Below, piece after piece: positions 1 through 9,100 of a stretch of DNA of 38,975 nucleotides (positions are counted from its first letter, which is position 1; the number at the start of each line of letters is the position of its first letter). Source of the DNA: an uncultured Bacteroidota bacterium (GTDB lineage Bacteria > Bacteroidota > Rhodothermia > Balneolales > Balneolaceae); NCBI GenBank assembly GCA_913057895.1, contig CAJXOH010000014.1, positions 1 to 38,975 of the forward strand. The letters run 5' to 3'. Both the position numbers and the translations under genes were made by a program. The notes under the pieces are model-generated. The model had not been told where the DNA came from, made no database searches, and saw only the letters and a list, made by a program, of their open reading frames with translations.

Positions 1-1
1 T

Positions 2-730
2 GTCGATCCTGCACCCTTAGTATCACCTATATCTGACAGTTACATACAGTTTGGTGGTCTATTTGTAGACTCTGCCGATGATATTGTGATCCGTAATTCA
101 AACCCTGATCGTGAATCAACAATCCATTATACACTCGATGGTACTGAACCAACTCCTGAGTCGCCATTATATACAGATCCAATTGCCATTGAAGATGGTC
201 TCCTTTTGCGAGCAAAGCAGTTTAGTGGAGAGCAAGCAACTAGTTTAGAAGCTCAAGGGTCATTTCGTATTGTCTCTGCCGATGTACCAAAACACGTTCG
301 AGTTGATTTTTATGAAATTGAGGAGGTTGAAGCCCTTCCAGATTTCTCCACAATGCAGCCCATTCACTCGACGTATACGTGGGAAATCTCGTTGAACCAT
401 TTGGATTTGCCTCGAGAAGAGAATATAGCTGCTGTATTTACTTCCTTTGTTGAGGTTAAAGAGTCTGGTACATGGAGATCTGTGTTGGCCTCTGATGACG
501 GTAGTAAATTATTTGTAAATGGAATCCCTCTGATTGATAATGATGGCAACCATGGTGTGATTGAGGTGGAAGGAGAAGCTCCGATTCCTGCAGGCGTTCA
601 TGAATTACGGGTAGAATGGTTTAATGGAGGGGGAGGAAAATGGTTGGGGGTATTTGTAGAAGGGCCTGGTATGCCCTATCAAGAGATTCCTTATTCGATG
701 TACGTAGCCAACCCCAATACTTATGAATAA
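2..730 (+). CDS. C-terminal part of exported protein with chitobiase-C-like and PA14-like domains (5' end outside window)
   Basis: The frame is open from base 2, so the gene begins upstream of the window; an internal GTG at 86 is unlikely to be the true start. Of the 242 visible residues, about 40-85 resemble the chitobiase/hexosaminidase C-terminal (Fn3-associated) module, with the phrase YTLDGTEPTPESPLY. Residues about 97-235 resemble a PA14 carbohydrate-binding domain (LASDDGSKLFVNG, IPAGVHELRVEWFNGGGGKW). This domain pair usually follows a glycoside hydrolase, sulfatase or phosphatase catalytic domain, which is not visible here, so the activity is unknown. There is no T9SS tail. The PhoD-like gene starts 41 nt downstream on the same strand and carries a related PA14-like domain, suggesting a shared operon and perhaps a shared ligand. 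Confidence 0.7.
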   Translation, partial: VDPAPLVSPISDSYIQFGGLFVDSADDIVIRNSNPDRESTIHYTLDGTEPTPESPLYTDPIAIEDGLLLRAKQFSGEQATSLEAQGSFRIVSADVPKHVRVDFYEIEEVEALPDFSTMQPIHSTYTWEISLNHLDLPREENIAAVFTSFVEVKESGTWRSVLASDDGSKLFVNGIPLIDNDGNHGVIEVEGEAPIPAGVHELRVEWFNGGGGKWLGVFVEGPGMPYQEIPYSMYVANPNTYE

Positions 731-771
731 ATCTTTCCCACAACTATCATTAAATAACGACCCCTTAACTA

Positions 772-2514
772 ATGTTCACGTATAAACAAGCCTTCATCAT
801 CCTTTTTTTGGTTGCATCAATCTTGAATCCGTTGCATGCATTCGGCCAATTCCAAAACTCGAAGGATCCACTCCGGGTTGCTATTTTGGGGTGTATTAAA
901 CAAACAGAACCTGTACCCTCATTTGAGTCATACGTGGGTCTAGATGCCGATTTGTCAATATGGATTGGGGATAATGTTTATGCAGACACAGAGGATGACC
1001 CTGGCTTCATACATGAAAGTTATGAGAAGCTAGCTTCTAAGCCCTTCTTTGACCAACTGATGGATCAAACCACTGTCCTTGCAACATGGGATGACCACGA
1101 TTTTGGACTTAATGATGCTGGAAAAAATTACCCTTTAAAGGAGGAGTCGAAACAAATCTTCCGGTCTTTTTGGGGATTAGAGGATGTAATTCCAGCAGAT
1201 CAAGATGGTGTTTATTACAGCAATTATGTGGACCACAAAGGGCATATTATCCAGTTTATTTTCTTGGATCCTAGATACAATCGAGATGATCCTGCATTAG
1301 ACGGAAGTGGAGATACACTGGGTGAGCGTCAATGGCGTTGGTTTGAGCAAGAACTACAGAAGCAGGCAGATCTTAGATTCATCGTTTCTGGGTACCAGGT
1401 ATTACTAAATCGTGATACAGGCTCTGAAACCTGGGCAACATTTCCAGAGGCAAGACAGCGAATGTTTGACATGATTACGCGTTCAGGAGCAGAGCATGTA
1501 CTTTTTCTGACTGGAGATCAACACTACGCTGAAGTAGCACGAATTCGCGGAGCCTTAGATTATGATGCAATTGAGTTACAATTTGCAAGTGTTAATCAAA
1601 TTGAATCCCCTGAAAAGAATATTCATCGAGTTTCTACAGTAGCATCATCTAAGCATTCATTCGCATGGCTTGATATTCATTTGGATGACACAAAATATGA
1701 TCAACCCTATGTTTTATTTACAGTCAAATCACATGAAACAGGTGAAACTGAAGTGTTCTACAGAGTCAATTTGAGTGAAATTGAGCGGCGTTTTTCATTG
1801 TCTGCTAAAGAACGATTTGTAGAGAGTACAACAATTTCTATAGAGACTGATTATGATTATCTCACACCTAGAGTAGTTTTTTATGAAGGTGATGAGACAT
1901 TGGCCGAAGACGAACTTCCAGACCCAACTAGCCAAGATGTAAGTCTAGATGAATTTGGATTATTTACGCGTAGTGGTATCGCAAAAATTGCATTGTTTGA
2001 CGATGAGGGGTATCGCCGAAGTAAGGTCCAATCCATGAAACTTACACAACTCCTTCCAAAGGAAGCCCTTGAGCTATCATCTGAAGGCCTAAAACAAGGA
2101 TTGGCATTTCGATATACAGAGGGTGTTTTTGAGGATATTCCAGATTTCTCAACTCAACGTATTGTAGCTGAAGGTGTAGCAAATGATTGGGATATAGCAG
2201 CGATGGCTCAACAAGAAGATCATTATGCTTTTGAATTTACAGGGTATATCAAGATTGAAAAGGAAGCTGTCTATACGTTCTCAACACGATCGGACGATGG
2301 CACTCGTCTATACATTCATAATGAATTGATTGTAGACAATGGTGGCTCTCACAGTGCACGCACCCGATTTGGACAGGTAGCATTACGACCTGGTCTTCAC
2401 CCTTTTCGACTTGAATATTTTGAGGATTATTCAGGTCAATCTTTGGAAGTAGCGTTTGGAGAAGATGAAGAACAGCTCAAGTTTCTACATCCAAACGATA
2501 TGTTTCACGACTAG
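772..2514 (+). CDS. PhoD-like metallophosphatase with C-terminal PA14-like domain
   Basis: 580 residues. A signal peptide (hydrophobic 8-20, likely cleavage after AFGQ) directs export. The catalytic domain spans about 33-335 and shows PhoD-type metal motifs: IGDNVYADT (64-72), WDDHDFGLNDAG (106-117), DPRYNR (near 167) and LTGDQHYAE (near 245). PhoD enzymes are metal-dependent phosphomono- or diesterases of the outer compartments. Residues about 445-575 form a PA14-like domain (STRSDDGTRLYIHN, LRPGLHPFRLEYF), which may bind a glycan or glycopolymer; this fusion is not part of classical PhoD. No T9SS tail is present, so it is probably periplasmic or surface-retained by another route. Its TAG stop overlaps the stop of the convergent phosphoesterase within the tetranucleotide CTAG at 2511-2514. 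The fold is clear; the substrate is not. Confidence 0.85.
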   Translation: MFTYKQAFIILFLVASILNPLHAFGQFQNSKDPLRVAILGCIKQTEPVPSFESYVGLDADLSIWIGDNVYADTEDDPGFIHESYEKLASKPFFDQLMDQTTVLATWDDHDFGLNDAGKNYPLKEESKQIFRSFWGLEDVIPADQDGVYYSNYVDHKGHIIQFIFLDPRYNRDDPALDGSGDTLGERQWRWFEQELQKQADLRFIVSGYQVLLNRDTGSETWATFPEARQRMFDMITRSGAEHVLFLTGDQHYAEVARIRGALDYDAIELQFASVNQIESPEKNIHRVSTVASSKHSFAWLDIHLDDTKYDQPYVLFTVKSHETGETEVFYRVNLSEIERRFSLSAKERFVESTTISIETDYDYLTPRVVFYEGDETLAEDELPDPTSQDVSLDEFGLFTRSGIAKIALFDDEGYRRSKVQSMKLTQLLPKEALELSSEGLKQGLAFRYTEGVFEDIPDFSTQRIVAEGVANDWDIAAMAQQEDHYAFEFTGYIKIEKEAVYTFSTRSDDGTRLYIHNELIVDNGGSHSARTRFGQVALRPGLHPFRLEYFEDYSGQSLEVAFGEDEEQLKFLHPNDMFHD

Positions 2515-4673
2515 TTTACAAGCGTTATTGGGAATGTAAACTGATTGGACTGATGTAAAAAGCGAACAAAGTACGTTCCAGAGGCTAAATTTGGTCGTGA
2601 TACGCTTAATAATTGTCGACCCTTTTGTTGGAATCCACTATAAAGATGATCGACTCTCTGACCTTGCGTATTGATCAACTCAATATTCAAATACATCGTA
2701 TTTACTAAGTCATACTCTATTGTAAAATCAGGATTTGATGGATTTGGGTAGATTTTTGAAACCGTAATGGGTGAAGATGTGTGCGGTGGCTTTTGCGAGC
2801 CATCCATTGACGTTGGTATTTTTTTTTGAACTGACCACGTATGAATCTTCTCTCCTTCAGGGTTTATAGCTTCAAAGCTCAATCGATTTCCTTGGATATC
2901 TACTCTAGATACATGAAAGGAGGCAACAGAGTAGAGCACATGATCAAAATCCCTTCCAAATGTATCCAAACCACCTCCACCACCTCCAGTGACTACATAT
3001 CGAACATCATTTAATATCCCATACTCATATGAATGGGTATGGCCGTTAAATACAACATCGACTTTATATTGTTCAAAAAGGGGTAACCAATCCTGTCGAA
3101 CAGTTGGATCTCCTGCCCAAGCTGGCCAAAATTCACTATAAGGTGGGTGGTGAAAGAATGCGAATTTCCATGTAGCAGTTTGTGCGTCTTCACTCTGGAG
3201 CTGCTCAACTAAAAACTGATACTGCTTCGATCCTTCTTGCATGGGGATATTGGAATCAAGAGCGATAAAAAAAGCATTACCCCATCTAAACGAGTAATAA
3301 CGCTCTGTTTTTTCAGCGTTGTTGTTTGGCAAATAAAAATCATCTAGATAAGGAGCTGTATTGTCAGTGTAAGTATCATGATTGCCCACACTCAAATAAA
3401 AATTAAGCTCTCCCAATAGTGGTTGATAGATATCAAAGTAAATGTCATCATAACTACTTCCATCTCCTTGATGTACATCCCCAACATGGATCAAAAAATC
3501 AACAGATTTTTCCCCATGATTAGCTTTCATCCGATCAGAAACAGCTATTTGGTTTTGATTCCCCGTCCCACTGTCTCCCAAAATGAAAAAACTAACATCG
3601 TCTTTTTCATGAGTTGGAGCAGTCACAAACGAACGCTCTTCGACCATATCTACGCCATTATTCTTGACAATGTAGAAGTATCTTGTGTCAGGCTCTAGCC
3701 CATCAATCTCAAGATAATGCTTCTTGGTAGGCACCGGCGATGCTTTTTCGAATGTATAGTTCCCTTTTTCTGGGCCTAAATGGATAGATCCTTGGGTTTC
3801 TTGTAATGTTCTCCAGGCGATCCCTACACTATGCTGCGTAGGACGTTGTATATATGGATCACGTTCTTGCAAGACAGGATAAACGATTTCGATATTGGGA
3901 GCGTCAAAAACAGTGTAATCATAACTCACTTGAACGTTATCAAAATAGGCTCCACTATTCGCGTAGGTCAGTAAACCAATTCCACCTTGTGTGAAGGTTT
4001 CATCTTTGGCGAATAGGATTTCTTCACCGTCAAGGTAAATGGTAATTTCTGCACCACGTATATCTATAGTAAGGGCAAAAAAACCACTTGGAAAGGCTTC
4101 GGAGACTTTCGCTTCAGCAAGTGTTGTAACTAAGCCATTCTCAATTTTTTGAATGCGTTGAATTGGTGAATTTGCAGATCCTGAATTTCCTGCATCATTC
4201 ATCAATAAAATGCGGTAATAATTATTCTCATCAACTGCTCGTACAATCAAACCAATACCATCATTGTCTGTGGACCTTAGAATTGCATTGAATGTATAAT
4301 CTGACCAATCTTGTTCGCCTGTAAGGGCAATAGTGCCCATATGGTCTTCAAATTCTCTAGGTGGATCGTAGCCCCAAATATTGGATTTTTGCCGTAATCG
4401 TCCGTTTTCTATGACCCAGTTACTAGGTCCTGATCTTGGGTCATCATGATCATAGATTGACCACATTTGCAAAGAAAGTGGGGTGTCAAACGTATCGAGA
4501 AAAAGCACACTATCAGCAGTTGGTACAAACGAAGGATGTTCTGCCAACACAATGGACGTCTTGGGTGAGTGTGAACTGGAATGGTCCCCATTAGATCCAA
4601 GCACCATTCTATCGGTAACCAGAAAAGTTGTAAGAAAGAGAATGATGAAAGATGATAAAAGATGTGATTTCAT
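2511..4673 (-). CDS. Secreted purple-acid-phosphatase-like metallophosphoesterase with T9SS C-terminal domain
   Basis: About 720 residues from ATG at 4673, which puts the signal peptide (MKSHLLSSFIILFLTTFL) at the N-terminus; an upstream in-frame TTG at 4691 would overlap the preceding gene and is less likely. Domain order: LamG/DUF1080-like beta-sandwich at about 50-255; fibronectin-III-like purple acid phosphatase N-domain at about 270-350 (WRTLQETQGSIHLG); calcineurin-like phosphoesterase at about 355-560 with metal motifs ILGDSGTG, HVGDVHQGDG, GNHDTYTD, FFHHPPYS and GHTHSYEYG; then a T9SS type A tail (YPNPSNPDFTIEYD, ending FPITLVN). It is expected to hydrolyse phosphoesters at the cell surface or outside. 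It follows the SurA-like lipoprotein gene after 11 nt, probably as one transcript, and is convergent with the PhoD-like gene. Confidence 0.88.
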   Translation of the reverse strand: MKSHLLSSFIILFLTTFLVTDRMVLGSNGDHSSSHSPKTSIVLAEHPSFVPTADSVLFLDTFDTPLSLQMWSIYDHDDPRSGPSNWVIENGRLRQKSNIWGYDPPREFEDHMGTIALTGEQDWSDYTFNAILRSTDNDGIGLIVRAVDENNYYRILLMNDAGNSGSANSPIQRIQKIENGLVTTLAEAKVSEAFPSGFFALTIDIRGAEITIYLDGEEILFAKDETFTQGGIGLLTYANSGAYFDNVQVSYDYTVFDAPNIEIVYPVLQERDPYIQRPTQHSVGIAWRTLQETQGSIHLGPEKGNYTFEKASPVPTKKHYLEIDGLEPDTRYFYIVKNNGVDMVEERSFVTAPTHEKDDVSFFILGDSGTGNQNQIAVSDRMKANHGEKSVDFLIHVGDVHQGDGSSYDDIYFDIYQPLLGELNFYLSVGNHDTYTDNTAPYLDDFYLPNNNAEKTERYYSFRWGNAFFIALDSNIPMQEGSKQYQFLVEQLQSEDAQTATWKFAFFHHPPYSEFWPAWAGDPTVRQDWLPLFEQYKVDVVFNGHTHSYEYGILNDVRYVVTGGGGGGLDTFGRDFDHVLYSVASFHVSRVDIQGNRLSFEAINPEGEKIHTWSVQKKIPTSMDGSQKPPHTSSPITVSKIYPNPSNPDFTIEYDLVNTMYLNIELINTQGQRVDHLYSGFQQKGRQLLSVSRPNLASGTYFVRFLHQSNQFTFPITLVN

Positions 4674-4684
4674 ATCAGGAGTTG

Positions 4685-6085
4685 TTACCAATACACATCC
4701 ACAAGGGGAAATGCTGGACGATTAGAGTTTTGTTTAAGTAATTGCACAAATGTATCGTTCTGAGAGGGTGGGACTTCCTTTTTCACCTGCTCTACCATAC
4801 TGGAATCCACTGTAATATTCATCAGGGCAACCAATGAGTCCGCATACTCTCTTAATTGCTCTCTTGAACGAACAACTTCTTGACTTCGAAGATCAAGACT
4901 ACGCTGTTGATATAACCATTTGTTTTGCCAATTAGTCACGCGTCTTCCTAGCGAACCATCGTTATGAAGATCCATCGTCTGCCCCGTTTTCAAGAGTTCC
5001 TGATCGCGGATGGTAATTGCAATTGCATCCGAAAATTGACGAATAAATTCCTCTTTTGATCGAGTACGTAGGGGGATTGTTTCAGGAATCATCCAACGTA
5101 ATACTTGCTCTACGGTATGAGAAGCCTTCGAAGTTGTAACTAAAACTGAGTTCAAGAGGCTTGGTGCTGCTTGTTTGATGAATTCATCAATGGCACTTTG
5201 AGTGACCTCTTTTCCTTCCACGCGAAAAAATAATTGTTCCACTACATTGTCAAATGGCTCTCTCTTTGTTGTGACACGTAATGGCTCCATGGTCTGTGCA
5301 ATCCATCGATCTCCAGCTTGAAGGGCTTTGCGGTTGTAAATGATTTTTCTTGTGGATTCATATTGAAGTGGGATTTCGTCCTCTGCTATGGGGCTGCGAG
5401 TAATATTGGTGGGTTGAACAATCCACCATTGCCCTTCATGTTGAAAAGGGCGTGAAAATCGATTTAGCTCAACATTTTGAATGTTTTGTAGAAAAGATTC
5501 CGAAAGTTGATTGGCTTGAATCAAAGGAGTTTGGAATGCGTCCGCTGAAAGTGATTGACCTGTTTGGTCATCTCTTATATAGGAAAGTGCCGTCTCATAC
5601 CCTTGGTCCATAGCGACCTCTCGTAATGCAAAGGCTTGCTGTTCAGTGGGTGCAATCAAATATCGAAATGAAAAACGGACTGCTTGTCGGTAGATTTCTT
5701 CTCGAATCTCCTGTTCTGATACCGTTATTGTATCTAGAATGGCTTGTTGAAACACTTGTTCTATCGTCTCTTCATGGGTAATCCAACGAGAATATGTTTG
5801 GTAAGAATCTCTGTTTGTATAACCCAGGTCCTTGGCTTCAATCGCGAGAGCTTTTTCGGCAATCATCAGATCAAGTATATCATAAACAGGATTTTCACCT
5901 TGAGTCATCGTTGGGCTTGCGAATGCAACATTCTGCAAGAGCTCTTGCTTTGTAATGCTCCAAGTATTGGAAGACGCAACAATCTCAGACCCCTTTTTGA
6001 TATGCTCGGTATTTGTACAACCTCCTATTACAAAGATTGTGCACACAAAAAGCAAAGATTTGATTTGACTCATGTGGGTAAACAT
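4685..6085 (-). CDS. SurA/PpiC-like peptidyl-prolyl isomerase-family lipoprotein
   Basis: 466 residues. A lipoprotein signal ends at the lipobox IGGC (Cys 23), so the protein is predicted to be membrane-anchored. A SurA-like N-terminal helical region (ILDLMIAEKALAIEAKDLGY, about 67-86) is followed by helices and a degenerate parvulin-like stretch at about 130-220 (FSFRYLIAPTEQQAFAL to RFSRPFQHEGQWWIV). In SurA-type proteins this arrangement chaperones exported proteins, which would suit the many large secreted proteins nearby. Weak parvulin conservation suggests chaperone action without strong isomerase activity (inference). Two ATGs are possible, 6085 and 6073; the second gives a more compact lipoprotein signal. 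The first abuts the T-tract of the upstream terminator. The stop lies 11 nt before the phosphoesterase ATG. Confidence 0.7.
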   Translation of the reverse strand: MFTHMSQIKSLLFVCTIFVIGGCTNTEHIKKGSEIVASSNTWSITKQELLQNVAFASPTMTQGENPVYDILDLMIAEKALAIEAKDLGYTNRDSYQTYSRWITHEETIEQVFQQAILDTITVSEQEIREEIYRQAVRFSFRYLIAPTEQQAFALREVAMDQGYETALSYIRDDQTGQSLSADAFQTPLIQANQLSESFLQNIQNVELNRFSRPFQHEGQWWIVQPTNITRSPIAEDEIPLQYESTRKIIYNRKALQAGDRWIAQTMEPLRVTTKREPFDNVVEQLFFRVEGKEVTQSAIDEFIKQAAPSLLNSVLVTTSKASHTVEQVLRWMIPETIPLRTRSKEEFIRQFSDAIAITIRDQELLKTGQTMDLHNDGSLGRRVTNWQNKWLYQQRSLDLRSQEVVRSREQLREYADSLVALMNITVDSSMVEQVKKEVPPSQNDTFVQLLKQNSNRPAFPLVDVYW

Positions 6086-6120
6086 AAAAAAACCGGTGCC
6101 TAAAAAGACACCGGTTTATC
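6086..6120 (-). terminator. Intrinsic terminator of the PPC-repeat protein gene
   Basis: On the - strand a 9-bp perfect stem (AAACCGGTG paired with CACCGGTTT, bases 6109-6117 and 6090-6098) with a 10-nt loop runs into seven T residues (6086-6092). It sits about 30 nt after the stop of the gene ending at 6152. The T-tract ends exactly where the next - strand start codon begins (6085). Confidence 0.85.
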
Positions 6121-6151
6121 CTTAACACTTCACAATAGGGTGATTCGTCTA

Positions 6152-9100
6152 TTACTTGATAAGCATCATTGTACCAGACTTCACGAAAGATCCAGCCTGG
6201 ATACGGTAAATGTACATACCGGTAGCAAGTCTAGATGCATCAAAGTCAACTGTGTATACACCAGCGGATTGACGCGTATTAACCAATGTACTAACACGCT
6301 GTCCAAGGATATTGTACACTTCAAGCTGTACATCTGACGCTTGTGCTAACGAATAGCGAATTGTTGTCGTTGGGTTGAATGGATTCGGGTAATTCTGATC
6401 CAAAGAGTACTCATTAACAAATTGCTCTTCTTCTTCATTAGATGTTACAACTCCATCGACTGTACGAGTCGCAGCAAACTTGTACTCACCACGCGAAGGA
6501 TCACGCAAGCGATTAGAATCGTCATTACGTGGAGCAGAGTGAGCATCTTGACCAATGACCAAGAAGAAATAATCACCCGTTGTTTCTACTGTATAGGTGA
6601 TTTTGGAGTGCCAGTCAAACCCACCATCATCATTCGTTTCAAGTTCATTTCCATCAGCATCGAATAGATACATGTATGCATCAAAATCGCGCTTCCAGAA
6701 ATTACCATTGAACGGTGCAGTTTCACCTACAATTACATCCCCTGCTTCTGCATAAACACGGTAGTAATCACGATCATCGTGGAATCCATCAACATCAGCA
6801 TCGTAGAGCATGTAATCACGGAATACACCATCCGTAGTTGTATAAGGTTGCTCTTTAGCCTCTTCGATAGAGTCATTTGACTCTCCAGCGTCTTTTAATG
6901 CTGTAATGTCATTACTCTTCGTATAAAGAGTGTATGCATTGTTTCCAACATCAAGAGCCGCGTTGTCAGCAGAAGCCTGAAGTTTGATGTAATAATCACC
7001 AGCCGCTTCAGGGATGAAGTTCATTTTCACGTTGTCATCACCATATCTAGTATTGAACGATGAACCATCTGCATATAGATTGGTAGTAAGATCAGATGCT
7101 GCATAGAACTCAACTTCAATCTCGATTTCATCATCTTCAGGTTGTGACGTTCGGAAATGATAAATACGATCCGCTTCCATGCTAATTTTGAACATATCAA
7201 CATCTGAAGCATCTGTTAATGTTGCAGAAATGGATGCCTCTGCAGGAAGGACATTCGCAGTTTCAACAGTTGAATTATCCTCTGTTTCGGTTAAACCAGT
7301 GGCAATATTTAAAATGTAATCGCCACGTCTCATAGAACGATCATCACCACTTCCTTCCCCACGACTGTTTGCAACTTGTACATAATATGTGCCTGTAGAA
7401 GGTGCAGTAAATGATAACTCTGAGTACCAAGAGTTTCCACCATCGTCATCGTCATCAAGCTCAGTTCCAGATGCATCTAAGATGTACAGCTTCGTATCGG
7501 TGTCTCGATTCCACAAATTCGGATCCGAACTAGCAGCAGTACTACCTGCGACAGGTTTGGTCGTAACTGTGATTTTTTGACCCTCAACAAGCTCAAGTTT
7601 GAAGTGATCTAGGTCACCAAACAAACGAGGATGGTCTGCATTATATTGAACATACATACGATCTTGACCATCTACTAGCGCAGCTGGAAGTGCAGCTGCT
7701 TGCTCAATCGTATTGTCTGGTTCATGCTTAGTTTTGAGCGTCTCAAAATCAGTATTCTGGCGACTTAAGATTTTATATGACCCAGTACCTGATTCAGAAG
7801 AAACCTTCAGATAATAGGTCTTGTCTTCAGATGGCATGATATTCGCAATCTTGAAGTTGTCACCTGAGTAGTTGTCATACCATCCAGATTCGTCCATTAG
7901 AGTTGTCCCATCGATTTCATCAAAGAACTCAACAGTCAAATCACCACCTGTCGCTTGATCAACAGAGCGGAAGGAATAATTTACACCCGCTTTGAGATCA
8001 AACTTGAAGAAGTCAACATCACCAGCAGTAAGCTCTGCGTCATAAAGTTGCTCAATCGCAACTCCTGTAGCAGTTGCAAATGAATCATTTGGCTCAACTT
8101 CTTCGAAAGGCTCACCTCCTGAAAGGATATAAACAGGTTTGTCGCCAGCGTCTACCGCTTCAACTCGGACTACAAAAGTTGCAGAAGAGCTTGGCGTGTG
8201 AGTGATAGACCCATATGTAGACGTGCTTATTTCTGTTAAATCATCTGTGAGAAGTGTCAACTTCACATTTGCATCATCCACCAATTCGGCATGCTTCCCT
8301 TTTACAGTAAGGGTAAACTCTTCATCAGCTGTGAAATAGTAATGATCAATATCACCAACCGGAGCGATCATTCCTGTTTTTGCAGGAGCACCAGGACCTA
8401 CTGCGATGGCATCTTGAGCTAATGCAGCTTCCAGTGTGTTGTCAGGCTCGTTTAGGACAAGATTATCCCAAACTTCGCCCTTGTCTACAAAACCAAACTC
8501 ATAAGCACCTGTGCCTTCTGAGGATAGTTTTACGATGTAAGCACCACTTGCTGGAAACTCAAGATTCTTAATCATGAAATTGTTTCCATCACGAACGACA
8601 GTATAGCTACTATCAACAACTAAGTCTGTAGAAACCGCCGTAGATCCAAAAGCATCTTCATACTCATGGAAGATTTCAACCTTAACCTCTGCATCCACGC
8701 TACCTGTTGAGAACAGAGTGTAACTGTTGGTTTCAAAAGCAAAAATTCTGTAGTGGTCTTCGTCACCTGCTGTTAATTCACCGGTAAATGTACTATCAGC
8801 ATAAGGTACAATCATTTGTGCCGTTTCAACCGAATTGTTTGGCTCGATTTCACGCGCAACATCCATGTATTGATATGCGAAAATGTCATACATCATACGA
8901 CCTGGATCGCGATTATCGACATTTCTACCTGGATCACGAACTTGCGATGCCCATGCACCCATCCAAAAAATCAGAAGGCCATCTTCATTGTTTCCACCTG
9001 CTTCAACAATTTCAGCTGGAGACATCTTGATTTCAGAATGGATATTGTTAGGACCGTCTTGCTCCTCATCAGCACCATCATCGTCTTCGTCAAGTTTTAT

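Noticed and set aside
4674..4691. TTG start for the purple-acid-phosphatase-like gene
   Set aside because: The ATG at 4673 gives a cleaner signal peptide and avoids overlap with the preceding gene.
5744..6103. 119-codon open frame on + opposite the SurA-like gene
   Set aside because: Antisense to a well-supported lipoprotein gene; its composition looks random and it runs through the terminator hairpin.
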